Below, one piece after another: positions 34,348 to 42,856 of a stretch of DNA of 64,000 nt. The notes beneath the pieces are model-generated. The model had not been told where the DNA came from. It searched no databases and was given only the letters and a program-made list of their open reading frames with translations. The position numbers and the translations under genes were made by a program. The stretch's first letter is position 1; every line of letters starts with the position of its first letter. The DNA comes from Agromyces tardus (lineage in GTDB: Bacteria > Actinomycetota > Actinomycetes > Actinomycetales > Microbacteriaceae): assembly GCF_003710805.1 (NCBI RefSeq), contig NZ_RHHB01000005.1:1-64000 (forward strand). Direction: 5' to 3'.

Positions 34348-34512
34348 TCAGGATGCGAGCGAGGTGAAGAACCTGCCCACGGCCTCGGCGCCGGCGAACA
34401 CGGCGGCGAACGCGCCCTGCACGGCGTCGGCGGCGGCCTCGGGCCGGGTGATCAGGTAGAACAGGGCGAAGACCACGGCCAGCCCCACGACGATGCGCTT
34501 GACCCACTTCAC
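34348..34512 (-). CDS. Conserved 54-residue single-pass membrane protein
   Basis: A GTG at 34512 preceded by GAAGGGAAGCAGCAC (good ribosome-binding site) gives VKWVKRIVVGLAVVFALFY followed by LITRPEAAADAVQGAFAAVF and ending RFFTSLAS: one membrane helix and an amphipathic tail. I recall near-identical short proteins (M/V-K-W-V-K-R-I ... T-R-P-E-x-A-A-D-A-V) in many Actinobacteria, which supports the start and reality of the gene. The longer frame from an upstream ATG runs through the ribosome-binding site and is unlikely. It lies immediately before the PH-domain gene. Confidence 0.75.
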   Translation of the reverse strand: MKWVKRIVVGLAVVFALFYLITRPEAAADAVQGAFAAVFAGAEAVGRFFTSLAS

Positions 34513-34739
34513 GTGCTGCTTCCCTTCAGACCGGTGGTGGGCGAGCCGCCCCCCGCTGAGCAAGCCCCGAAAGGCCCTTGTCTACCGTACTGGGCGACGC
34601 GAGGCAACGCGCCGCGCGGGCGCGGCGAGTGGCGGATGCAACCCCGCACTCGGGGGGCACGGGAGCGCCGAGCGCGCGACGATAGGATCGAACGTCGTGT
34701 GCGGGCGGTTCCGAGAGGCCCCACGGCGGGCGAGGAGCG

Positions 34740-35756
34740 ATGGCCGGCATCGAGGAAGTGGCGAAGCTCGCGGGGGTCTCCACCGCGACGGTCTCGCGCG
34801 CGCTCAGCGGCCGGGGCCACGTCTCGCCGGCGTCGAAGGCGAAGGTCGAGGATGCCGCGGCTCGGCTCGGCTACGTGGTGTCGTCGAACGCCTCGAGCCT
34901 CGCATCGGGGCGCACGCGCAACATCGGCGTCGTCATCCCGTTCCTCAACCGCTGGTTCTTCTCCTCGGTGCTCGAGGGCGCCCAGCAGGCGCTCCTCCGC
35001 CACGGCTACGACCTCACGCTGTACAACCTCTCCGGTGATGGTCGCGAGCGCTCGAGCGTGTTCGAGCACTTCCTCCTGCGCCAGCGCGTGGACGCGGTCA
35101 TCGCGGTGTCCCTCGAGCTCACCGAGCACGAGGTGCAACGCCTGCACGAACTCGGCAAGCCCCTCGTGGGCGTCGGCGGTCCGATCCCGGGCGTGCGCAC
35201 GCTCACGATCGACGACGTCGCCGTCGCCCGGCTCGCGACCGAGCACCTCATCGCGCTCGGGCACCGGCGCATCGCGCACATCGGCGGCGACCTCGAGTTC
35301 GACGTCGACTTCCACCTGCCCACGAACCGTCGCCTGGGCTACGAGGCGGCGCTGCACGATGCGGGCGTCGAGCCCGACCCGCGGCTGTTCGCGCCGGCCG
35401 ACTTCACGATCGCGGGCGGCTACCACGCGGCGAAGCAGCTGCTCGGCGTGCCGCACGACCGACCCACGGCGATCTTCGCGGCTTCCGACGAGATGGCGAT
35501 CGGATGCATCCTCGCCGCGCGCGACCTCGGCATGATCGTGCCGCGCGACGTGTCGATCATCGGCATCGACGACTACGACCTGTCGGACTTCTTCGGCCTC
35601 TCGACGGTGGCCCAGTTCCCGCGCGGGCAGGGCGAGAAGGCGGTCGAGATCCTGATGGAGCAGCTGGAGCCCGGCACCGAGCCGCCCACGCCCGACTCGA
35701 CGCCCCTCCCCTTCGAGCTGCGCGTGCGCTCGTCGACGGCGCGCCCGCCCGAGTGA
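34740..35756 (+). CDS. LacI-family transcriptional regulator
   Basis: 338 residues; ATG at 34740 with GAGGAG just upstream. The N-terminal helix-turn-helix and hinge are typical: IEEVAKLAGVSTATVSRAL, then SGRGHVSPASKAKVEDAAARLGY. The periplasmic-binding-protein-like effector domain runs from about 60 (NIGVVIPFLNRWFFSSVLEGA) to the end, with FAASDEMAIGCILAARDLGM and VSIIGIDDYDLSDFFGLST. It is the nearest LacI regulator to both carbohydrate loci and is a candidate for binding the TGCAAGCG sites near 27.5 kb. Whether it represses the maltose or another regulon is not shown by the sequence. It is transcribed alone. Confidence 0.9.
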   Translation: MAGIEEVAKLAGVSTATVSRALSGRGHVSPASKAKVEDAAARLGYVVSSNASSLASGRTRNIGVVIPFLNRWFFSSVLEGAQQALLRHGYDLTLYNLSGDGRERSSVFEHFLLRQRVDAVIAVSLELTEHEVQRLHELGKPLVGVGGPIPGVRTLTIDDVAVARLATEHLIALGHRRIAHIGGDLEFDVDFHLPTNRRLGYEAALHDAGVEPDPRLFAPADFTIAGGYHAAKQLLGVPHDRPTAIFAASDEMAIGCILAARDLGMIVPRDVSIIGIDDYDLSDFFGLSTVAQFPRGQGEKAVEILMEQLEPGTEPPTPDSTPLPFELRVRSSTARPPE

Positions 35757-35872
35757 CCGGCACCGGCGCAACCGCACCAGGGAGTCGCCGGTAACCGCAC
35801 GGAGCGGTGACCGGCAGGCGCCGGGCAGTCGGGGGCCGTGCCGCATCTGCGCAGTAGTAGCGCCGCGGCGCG

Positions 35873-37027
35873 CTACTGCGGCAGCCGCAGTCGTCCGAGC
35901 GCGGCCTGGATCGCGACGGCGGCCGCGCCGCGCGCCCATGACACGAACCCGGCGTCGTCGATGTGGATCTCGACGGGGGTCGCCTCGGGGTCGCGGTCCG
36001 CGGCGAGCGCAGCACGGGCCACGTCGCCCGCGACGTTCCAGAGCGCGATGCCCTCGCCCGAGAGCACCACGGTGTCGACCATGGCGAGGTTGGCGATGAA
36101 CGCGAGCATGCGGCCGAGGGCGCGGCCCGCGGCATCCGTCACCGAGCGTGCGACCGGATGCCCCAGGGCCGAGAGCTCGAGCACCTCGTCGTAGGCCACC
36201 TCGCGGCCGAGGGCGACGCCCACCTGCGAGCAGATGCTCGGGATCGAGAGCATCGCAGTGGAGCAGCCGCGGTGCCCGTCGATGCAGAGCGGGCCGCCCG
36301 GGTCGAGCGGGAGGTGGCCGCCGAGGCCCATGCCCGTGTCGGGCGTGGTGACGACGCGGTCGTGCATGACCAGGCCGTAGCCGACGCCCGCGCCGACCGT
36401 GACGACCGCGAACGCGTCGTGGCCGCGCGCGGCGCCGAACCACTGCTCGGCGGTGGTGAGCGCGGTGACGTCGTTCTCGATGTCGACGGGCACGCCGACG
36501 CGCTCTTCGACGAGTTCGGCCAGCGGCACGCCACGCCAGCCGAGGAACGGGGCGCGCAGCACGACACGCTGGTCGGCGACGTTGCCGCCGATGCTGATGC
36601 CGACGCCGGCGACGCCGCGGTCGCTCTCGGCCGCGAGCTCGTCGATGAGGTCGGCGATCACGTCGACGACGGCGGCGGGGTCGTGGTCGTCGATCGGCCG
36701 CTCGGCTGCGGCGAGCGCGGTCGCCCGCAGGTCGGTGAGCACGCCCGTGGCGTCGTCGCCGGTCAGCTTCACGCCGATGATGCGGCGCGCGTCGACCTGC
36801 ACGTCGAGCGGCTTCGCCGGGCGACCCATGGCGCCCTGCACGGGCTCCGCGGCCTCGACGAACAGGCCCTGCTCGAGGAACGGCTTGCTCAGGCGCGTGA
36901 GGCTCGCCGGCGAGAGTCCGAGGCGGCGACCGAGTTCGGCGCGCGAGATGGGCCCGTGGATGAGCACCTCACGGGCGAGCTCCCGCGCGGAGGTGCTCAC
37001 CTCGGCGTCGGCGACCGTGTCCGTCAT
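35873..37027 (-). CDS. ROK-family transcriptional repressor
   Basis: 384 residues. The N-terminal winged helix (residues 12-60, LIHGPISRAELGRRLGLSPASLTRL) is followed by a ROK sugar-kinase-like domain with a variant phosphate loop (IIGVKLTGDDATGVLTDL) and the GVGISIGGNV region. ROK ligand residues are visible in FLGWRGVPL, IENDVTALTTAEQWFG, GAGVGYGLVMHD, GHLPLDP and the GHRGCSTAMLS zinc-like motif, which keeps only some of the usual cysteines. It diverges from the alpha-galactosidase gene, whose promoter carries a perfect palindrome, and it is therefore the likely repressor of that operon. Confidence 0.9.
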   Translation of the reverse strand: MTDTVADAEVSTSARELAREVLIHGPISRAELGRRLGLSPASLTRLSKPFLEQGLFVEAAEPVQGAMGRPAKPLDVQVDARRIIGVKLTGDDATGVLTDLRATALAAAERPIDDHDPAAVVDVIADLIDELAAESDRGVAGVGISIGGNVADQRVVLRAPFLGWRGVPLAELVEERVGVPVDIENDVTALTTAEQWFGAARGHDAFAVVTVGAGVGYGLVMHDRVVTTPDTGMGLGGHLPLDPGGPLCIDGHRGCSTAMLSIPSICSQVGVALGREVAYDEVLELSALGHPVARSVTDAAGRALGRMLAFIANLAMVDTVVLSGEGIALWNVAGDVARAALAADRDPEATPVEIHIDDAGFVSWARGAAAVAIQAALGRLRLPQ

Positions 37028-37118
37028 CGGACCTCCCAGCGCGTCGTTTGTTCCATTCTGGCATGAACTTGCATCGATTCAGGCGTCTACGGCCCCGATA
37101 TTCCTTCCGCGTAGCACC

Positions 37119-37153
37119 TTGACAACCTAGTTATTTCTGTCGTAGAAATAACT
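37119..37153 (+). promoter_or_regulatory. Alpha-galactosidase promoter with perfect palindromic operator
   Basis: TTGACA (37119-37124), an 18-base spacer and TAGAAA (37143-37148) form a near-consensus promoter. AGTTATTTCT (37129-37138) and AGAAATAACT (37144-37153) are a perfect ten-base inverted repeat with a five-base centre, covering the spacer and -10. The TTATTT/AAATAA arms resemble Mlc/NagC-type ROK operators. The ATG follows one base after the palindrome, so the message would be leaderless. Confidence 0.8.
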
Positions 37154-37154
37154 C

Positions 37155-39311
37155 ATGCAACGCCGCCCGGGTCTCGTCCACCTCCGCAACGGAGGCACCA
37201 GCGTCATCCTCGACGCCCGCCACGCCGCCCTTCCGGCGATCGTCGCGTGGGGTCCCGACCTGGGCGAGCTCATCGACGACGAGCTCGCGGCCCTCGGCAC
37301 CGCGGCACTCCCCCAGCGCGTCTCGGGCGGCCTCGACCAGCCCGCGCCGCTCGCCGTCATTCCCCAGGAGGCGTCGGGCTGGCTCGGCACCCCGGGCCTC
37401 AGCGGCCACCGCGCCGGGCGGCACTTCTCGACCAAGCTCGTCACCGAGGCGATCGAGGTCGACGGGGCATCCGCCGTCATCACCGCGACGGATGCCGCAG
37501 CCGGCCTCTCGGCCACGATCGAGCTCGAGGTGACCAACGCCGGCTTGCTGCGTCAGCGCATCGCGCTCGAGAACCGCTCCCCCGAGCCGTACTCGCTCAC
37601 CGCGCTCGCGCCCACGTTCCCCCTGCCGCGCGACCTCGACGAACTGCTCGACACCACCGGCCGCCACCTGCGCGAGCGCTCCCCGCAGCGGCACGCGTTC
37701 ACGATCGGCACCCACGTGCGCGAGAGCCGTCGCGGACGCCCCGGCTCCGACGCGAGCCTCGTGCTGGCCGCCGGCCGCGCGGGCTTCGGCTTCGAGCGCG
37801 GTCTCGTCTACGCCGTGCACACCGCGTGGAGCGGCAACCACCGCCTGCTCGCCGAGCGCACGCCCACGGCAGAGTCGTTCCTCAGCGCGGGCGAGCTGCT
37901 CGGCGCCGGCGAGATCGAGCTCGCCGAGGGCGAGCGGTACACGACCCCGTGGGCGCTCGGCTCGTGGGGCGACGGCCTGAACGAGCTGGCGAAGCGGTTC
38001 CACGACGAGCTGCGCGCCCGGCCGCAGCATCCGCAGCGCCCTCGCCCGGTCACGCTCAACACCTGGGAGGCCGTGTACTTCGACCACGACCACGACACCC
38101 TCGTCGCGCTCGCTGAGCGGGCCGCGCGCGTCGGCGTGGAGCGCTTCGTGCTCGACGACGGCTGGTTCCTCGGCCGCCGCGACGACACCGCCGGCCTCGG
38201 CGACTGGGTCGTCGACACCGACGTGTGGCCCTCGGGGCTCGGTCCGCTCATCGAGCGCGTGCGCGGCCTCGGCATGGAGTTCGGCCTGTGGGTCGAGCCC
38301 GAGATGATCAACCTCGACAGCGAGCTCGCCCGGCAGCACCCCGACTGGATCCTCCGCGGCCGCGACGAGCTTCCCGTGCCCGCCCGCCAGCAGCACGTGC
38401 TCGACCTGGCGCATCCCGACGCCTGGCAGTACCTGCTCGAACGACTCGACGCGCTGCTCACCGAGTACGACATCGCCTACCTCAAGTGGGACCACAACCG
38501 CGACCTGCTCGAGGCCGGCGCCGCCGACACCGGCCGGGCCCGGGTGCACGACAACGTGCAGGCGCTCTACCGGCTGCTCGCCGCGCTCAAGCGCCGCCAC
38601 CCGGGCCTCGAGATCGAGTCGTGCGCCTCGGGTGGCGCGCGCGTCGACCTCGGCATCCTCGAGCACACCGACCGCATCTGGACCTCGGACACGCTCGACC
38701 CGCTCGAACGCCTGCAGATCCAGAAGTACACCGGGCTCCTCGTGCCCACCGAGATGATGGGCGCGCACCTCACGAGCCCCGAGGTGCACTCCACCGGACG
38801 CGCGGTCTCGCTCGACCTCAGCGCCGGCGTCGCGCTCTTCGGGCACCTCGGCATCGAGTGGAACCTCACCGAGCTCGACGACGACGGACTCGACGCCATC
38901 GCCCGCTGGGTCTCCGTCTACAAGCAGCACCGCGCGCTCATCCACTCAGGCACCCTCGTGCACGGCGACACGGCCGATGCCACGACCGACGTGCGCGGCG
39001 TCGTGGCCGCCGACGCGGCATCCGCCCTCTTCACCTTCACGCAGGTCTCGACCAGCGTGACCTACCCGCCCGGCCGCTTCACGCTGCCGGGACTCGACGC
39101 CGACCGCCGGTACACCGTGCGGATCGTCGGCGGCAGCGTGGCCGACGGACCCGGCCAATCGCCGCTCCCCTGGGCCGAGCAGCCGATCCGGTTGACCGGC
39201 CGGCAACTCGGCACGGTGGGCCTGCAGGCGCCCGTGCTGTTCCCCGCCCAGCTCGTGCTGCTCGAGCTCACCTCCGCCCCTCCCGCCACCGACCACCCGT
39301 CGGTCGAGTAG
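37155..39311 (+). CDS. GH36 alpha-galactosidase
   Basis: 718 residues, normal for bacterial GH36. An N-terminal beta-sandwich (residues 1-290) precedes the TIM barrel. Active-site segments are visible: FVLDDGWFLGRRDD, GLWVEPEMINLDS, YLKWDHNRDL with the nucleophile Asp, ESCASGGARVDLG and RIWTSDTLDPLERLQ with the acid/base Asp. No signal peptide: it hydrolyses imported alpha-galactosides such as melibiose or raffinose in the cytosol. The ATG at 37155 has no ribosome-binding site and lies at the predicted transcription start. The TAG stop is inside a family A palindrome unit (39302-39330), which also supplies the last codons. Confidence 0.93.
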   Translation: MQRRPGLVHLRNGGTSVILDARHAALPAIVAWGPDLGELIDDELAALGTAALPQRVSGGLDQPAPLAVIPQEASGWLGTPGLSGHRAGRHFSTKLVTEAIEVDGASAVITATDAAAGLSATIELEVTNAGLLRQRIALENRSPEPYSLTALAPTFPLPRDLDELLDTTGRHLRERSPQRHAFTIGTHVRESRRGRPGSDASLVLAAGRAGFGFERGLVYAVHTAWSGNHRLLAERTPTAESFLSAGELLGAGEIELAEGERYTTPWALGSWGDGLNELAKRFHDELRARPQHPQRPRPVTLNTWEAVYFDHDHDTLVALAERAARVGVERFVLDDGWFLGRRDDTAGLGDWVVDTDVWPSGLGPLIERVRGLGMEFGLWVEPEMINLDSELARQHPDWILRGRDELPVPARQQHVLDLAHPDAWQYLLERLDALLTEYDIAYLKWDHNRDLLEAGAADTGRARVHDNVQALYRLLAALKRRHPGLEIESCASGGARVDLGILEHTDRIWTSDTLDPLERLQIQKYTGLLVPTEMMGAHLTSPEVHSTGRAVSLDLSAGVALFGHLGIEWNLTELDDDGLDAIARWVSVYKQHRALIHSGTLVHGDTADATTDVRGVVAADAASALFTFTQVSTSVTYPPGRFTLPGLDADRRYTVRIVGGSVADGPGQSPLPWAEQPIRLTGRQLGTVGLQAPVLFPAQLVLLELTSAPPATDHPSVE

Positions 39312-39381
39312 GCGGAGCCGTATCGAGACCCCACCCGCACTCGCACCGAGGTCTCGATACGGGCTCCGCCCTCCTCGACCG
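39302..39381. repeat. REP-like palindrome pair, family A, opposed units
   Basis: GGTCGAGTAGGCGGAGCC then GTATCGAGACC (39302-39330), and the reverse-oriented GGTCTCGATACGGGCTCC then GCCCTCCTCGACC (39350-39381). The inner stems are GGC-gga-GCC and GGGC-tcc-GCCC, different in sequence from the GCGC stems elsewhere but still paired. The first unit contains the GH36 stop codon. The two units can also pair with each other. Confidence 0.85.
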
Positions 39382-39426
39382 GCACACCCCGACCAACAGA
39401 CCACCATTCGCGCAAGGAGGCGCATC

Positions 39427-40746
39427 ATGACCGATGACCCCACCCGCAGGCACCTCCATCGGAGGCGACGCGCTCGACGGCGCACCGCTGCCGCCGTCGC
39501 CGCCCTCGCGATCGGAGGGCTGCTGCTCTCGGGCTGCTCGGCCTCCGGCGGAGGCGACGGCAAGGTCACCCTGGACTTCTTCCAGTTCAAGGGCGAGGCG
39601 CTCGAGGACTTCGACCGGATCATCGCCGACTTCGAGGCGGAGAATCCCGACATCGACGTCGTGCAGAACCAGGTGGCCGACGCCGACACGGCGATCCGCA
39701 CCCGCCTGGTGAAAGACGACGTGCCCGATGTGATCACCCTGAACGGCAACGGCGGCCTCGGCCAGCTCATGCGCGCCGGGGTCTTCCACGACTTCACGGG
39801 CGACCCGTTGCTCGAAACGATCAACCCCGCGGTGCAGCAGATCCTCTCCGACATCGGCTTCGCCGACGGCCAGGTCAACGCACTCGGCTACGTCAACAAC
39901 GCGAACGGCGTGATCTACAACACGAAGATCTTCGAGGAGCAGGGGCTCGAGGTGCCCGAGACGTGGGACGAGTTCGTCGACGTCTGCGACAAGCTGCAGG
40001 CGGCGGGCATCACGCCGTTCTACGGCACGCTCGCCGACTCCTGGACCGGCCTGCCGTCGTTCAACGCGCTCGGCGCCTACCCCGCACAGGGCGACTTCTT
40101 CGACCGGATGCGCGAGGAGGGCGAGAACGTCGGCCCCGACTCGGAGGTGTCGTTCGAGAAGGACTTCCCCGAGGCGCTCGACCAGCAGTACCAGCTCTTC
40201 TCGTACGCGCAGGACGGCTACCGCGGCAAGACCTACGACGACGGCAACGCGGCCTTCGCCAACGGCGAGGTGGCGATGCTCATGCAGGGCATCTGGGCGA
40301 TCAACCCGATCAAGGGCATCAACCCCGACATCGACGCGGCGATCTTCCCGTACCCGGCGACCGACGACCCCGACGACCGGCTGCTCGTCTCGGGCGTGGA
40401 TGTCGCGGTGCTCATCGGCAAGGACACCCCGCACCTCGCCGAGGCGAAGCGGTTCGTGGAGTACCTGTTCCGGCCCGACGTGATCGAGGAGTTCGCGGCA
40501 TCCCAGACCATGATCCCCTCGGTCGTCGACGCGAAGATCAGCGACGACCCGGCGCTGCAGTCGGTCAAGCCGTACTTCGACGAGAAGAAGATCACGGGCT
40601 TCATCGACCACCAGATCCCGCCGAGCATCCCGCTCGCGGCGATCATCCAGCAATTCCTGTTCGACGGCGACGCGGATGCCGCGTTGAAGACACTCGACAA
40701 CGAGTGGGCGAAGGTCGCCGCCCGAACGATCACGAGCGGAGACTGA
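39427..40746 (+). CDS. Sugar ABC transporter substrate-binding lipoprotein
   Basis: 439 residues; the ATG at 39427 follows a strong AAGGAGG at 39415-39421. The very basic N-terminus ([13 protein letters not shown], twin-arginine-like at first sight) precedes a hydrophobic stretch and lipobox (LLLSGC, Cys about residue 37). The mature protein is an SBP family 1 type (VTLDFFQFKGEALEDFDRII, ANGEVAMLMQGIWAINPIK, FVEYLFRPDVIEEFAAS). It should deliver an oligosaccharide to the two permeases encoded next. Position behind an alpha-galactosidase suggests alpha-galactosides such as raffinose or melibiose, or a mixed galacto/gluco-oligosaccharide. Confidence 0.9.
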   Translation: MTDDPTRRHLHRRRRARRRTAAAVAALAIGGLLLSGCSASGGGDGKVTLDFFQFKGEALEDFDRIIADFEAENPDIDVVQNQVADADTAIRTRLVKDDVPDVITLNGNGGLGQLMRAGVFHDFTGDPLLETINPAVQQILSDIGFADGQVNALGYVNNANGVIYNTKIFEEQGLEVPETWDEFVDVCDKLQAAGITPFYGTLADSWTGLPSFNALGAYPAQGDFFDRMREEGENVGPDSEVSFEKDFPEALDQQYQLFSYAQDGYRGKTYDDGNAAFANGEVAMLMQGIWAINPIKGINPDIDAAIFPYPATDDPDDRLLVSGVDVAVLIGKDTPHLAEAKRFVEYLFRPDVIEEFAASQTMIPSVVDAKISDDPALQSVKPYFDEKKITGFIDHQIPPSIPLAAIIQQFLFDGDADAALKTLDNEWAKVAARTITSGD

Positions 40747-40747
40747 C

Positions 40748-41692
40748 ATGTCGACGATGACGGAGACCAGGGCGGTCACGACCGCCGGGCCGCAGCGCGG
40801 CTCGCGGCGATCGGGGGCGGGCGGCGGCGTGCGCGAGAAGCGCGCCATGCCCGCCTACTACTGGATGGTGTGGCCGGCGCTCGCGCTGTTCGCCTTCTTC
40901 CACACCCTTCCGGTGCTCGCGGGCGTGTTCTTCAGCTTCACCAACTACGCGGGCTTCGGCACGTGGGAGTTCGTGGGACTGTCGAACTACCAGAACCTGT
41001 TCCGCGACGACCGCGTGCTCGCCGCTTATGGGTTCTCGTTCGGATTCGCGATCGTCGCGACGATCCTCACCAACGTGATCTCGCTCGCCATCGCCCTCGG
41101 GCTCAACGCGAAGATCGTGGCGCGCAACACGTTCCGCGGCATCTTCTTCGTGCCGTACGTGATCGCGATCCTGGTGATCGGGTACGTGTTCCAGTTCCTC
41201 TTCTCGAACTCGCTCCCGAAGATCCTTCCGGGCATCCCGGTGATCGCCGACAACATGCTCTCGAACCCCGACTGGGCGTGGGTGCCGATCGTGATCCTCG
41301 CCGTGTGGCAGGCGAGTGCGTTCGCGATCATCATCTACCTCTCGGGCCTGCAGACCATCCCGCAGGAGCTGTACGAGGCGGCATCCATCGACGGCGCGAA
41401 GCCCTGGCGGATGTTCCGCTCGATCACGTTCCCGCTCATCAGCGCCTTCTTCACGATCAACATGGTGCTGAGCCTCAAGGGCTTCCTGCAGGTCTTCGAC
41501 CACATCGTGGCGCTGACCAACGGCGGGCCCGGCACGGCCACCGAGTCGATCACGCTGCTCATCTACAAGGGCGGCTTCACGGGCGGCGAGTTCGCCTACC
41601 AGACCGCGAACGCGGTGATCTTCGTGATCGTCATCACCGTGGTGTCGCTCTTCCAGTTCCGAGTACTGCAGCGTCGAGAGGCGGACTTCTGA
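40748..41692 (+). CDS. Sugar ABC transporter permease (CUT1, MalF type)
   Basis: 314 residues; its ATG follows the binding-protein stop by one base. Six membrane helices, starting PAYYWMVWPALALFAFFHTLP. The EAA loop for ATPase contact is near residue 215 (LYEAASIDGAKPWRMFRSIT), and DHIVALTNGGPGTATESITLLIY is the typical seventh-region signature of MsmF/LacF-like permeases. Its stop overlaps the next permease start (TGATG). No large extracytoplasmic loop, unlike the MalF at 24442-26064. No ATPase is encoded in the operon. Confidence 0.9.
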   Translation: MSTMTETRAVTTAGPQRGSRRSGAGGGVREKRAMPAYYWMVWPALALFAFFHTLPVLAGVFFSFTNYAGFGTWEFVGLSNYQNLFRDDRVLAAYGFSFGFAIVATILTNVISLAIALGLNAKIVARNTFRGIFFVPYVIAILVIGYVFQFLFSNSLPKILPGIPVIADNMLSNPDWAWVPIVILAVWQASAFAIIIYLSGLQTIPQELYEAASIDGAKPWRMFRSITFPLISAFFTINMVLSLKGFLQVFDHIVALTNGGPGTATESITLLIYKGGFTGGEFAYQTANAVIFVIVITVVSLFQFRVLQRREADF

Positions 41693-42609
41693 TGACCACC
41701 GTGACGAACACGGCAGCGCAGGTCACCGCGCTCGCCGAGAACGAAGAGGAGGCACCCGTCAAGCGGCGGTGGCGCACTCCGTCGGATGACACGCGCAAGA
41801 CGAACTGGTGGGCCACGGCGCTCATCGCGGTCTGCTCGCTCACCGTGCTGATCCCGCTCTGGCTCGCGGTCATGGTCGCGCTGAAGACGCCCGACCAGCT
41901 CGCGACCGGCACCGGCTTCGAGCTGCCGACCACGATCCGGTGGGAGAACTTCGCCGACGCGTGGACCCGCACGAACTTCCCGCAGGCGCTGCTCAACACG
42001 GCGCTCATCACGGTCGGGGCGGTGGCCTTCACGCTCCTGACGAACTCGATCGTGGCGTACGCCATCGCGCGCAACCTGCACCGGCGCTTCTTCAAGAGCG
42101 CGTACTTCTACCTGCTCGCGGCGCTGTTCATCCCCTTCCCGATCATCATGCTGCCGCTCGTGAAGCAGACGGCGGTGCTGGGCCTCGACAACCAGGTCGG
42201 CATGATCATCCTGTACACGGTGTTCGGCCTGTCACTCAACGTGTTCATCTACACGGCCTACATCCGCTCGATCCCGATCGAGCTCGAGGAGGCGGCCCGC
42301 GTCGACGGGGCGAGCACGTGGCGGGTGTTCTGGTCGGTCATCTTCCCGCTGCTCGGGCCGATGAACGCCACGGTCGGCATCCTCACCTGCGTGTGGGCGT
42401 GGAACGACTTCATCCTGCCGCTCGTGATCCTGAGCGACCCGGGCGACCGCACCCTGCAGCTCGCGCAGTACGTGTTCCAGGGCCAGTTCAACACCGACTA
42501 CACCGTGGCGTTCGCGTCGTACCTCATGGCGATGGCGCCGCTCCTGCTGATCTACGTGTTCTCGCAGCGCTGGGTCATCTCGGGCGTCACGCGAGGTTCG
42601 ATCAAGTAA
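41692..42609 (+). CDS. Sugar ABC transporter permease (CUT1, MalG type)
   Basis: 305 residues from the ATG at 41692, one base overlapping the previous stop. An N-terminal polar tail of about 40 residues is followed by six helices. The EAA loop is near residue 200 (LEEAARVDGASTWRVFWSVI), and the C-terminus SQRWVISGVTRGSIK is the standard MalG/MsmG ending. With the preceding permease it forms the transmembrane channel for the operon's binding protein. Downstream are three REP units and then the GH13 gene. Confidence 0.9.
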   Translation: MTTVTNTAAQVTALAENEEEAPVKRRWRTPSDDTRKTNWWATALIAVCSLTVLIPLWLAVMVALKTPDQLATGTGFELPTTIRWENFADAWTRTNFPQALLNTALITVGAVAFTLLTNSIVAYAIARNLHRRFFKSAYFYLLAALFIPFPIIMLPLVKQTAVLGLDNQVGMIILYTVFGLSLNVFIYTAYIRSIPIELEEAARVDGASTWRVFWSVIFPLLGPMNATVGILTCVWAWNDFILPLVILSDPGDRTLQLAQYVFQGQFNTDYTVAFASYLMAMAPLLLIYVFSQRWVISGVTRGSIK

Positions 42610-42645
42610 CCCGAGTAGTGTGCACGGATGCCGCGGGGCCCCCGT

Positions 42646-42760
42646 CGGTCGAGGAGCGCGAAGCGCGCATCGAGACCCCCGCCCGCCGGTCGAGTAGCGC
42701 GAAGCGCGTATCGAGACCCCCCTCCGCCGGTCGAGTAGCGCGAAGCGCGTATCGAGACCC
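42646..42760. repeat. REP-like palindrome cluster, family A, three units
   Basis: Units at about 42647-42677, 42688-42718 and 42729-42759, all reading GGTCGAGTAGCGCGAAGCG then CGTATCGAGACC (the first with GAGGAGCG and CGCATCG variants), each separated by ten C/G-rich bases. Located in the 247-base gap between the permease and GH13 genes, within what looks like one operon. Confidence 0.88.
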
Positions 42761-42856
42761 CCGAGCCCCGCGGCATCCGCAAGCCCATCGACTCCCGGCC
42801 ACGAGCCGACCAGACTGACACCAGGCCAACCGACCACCGGAAGGACGCACCACCGC

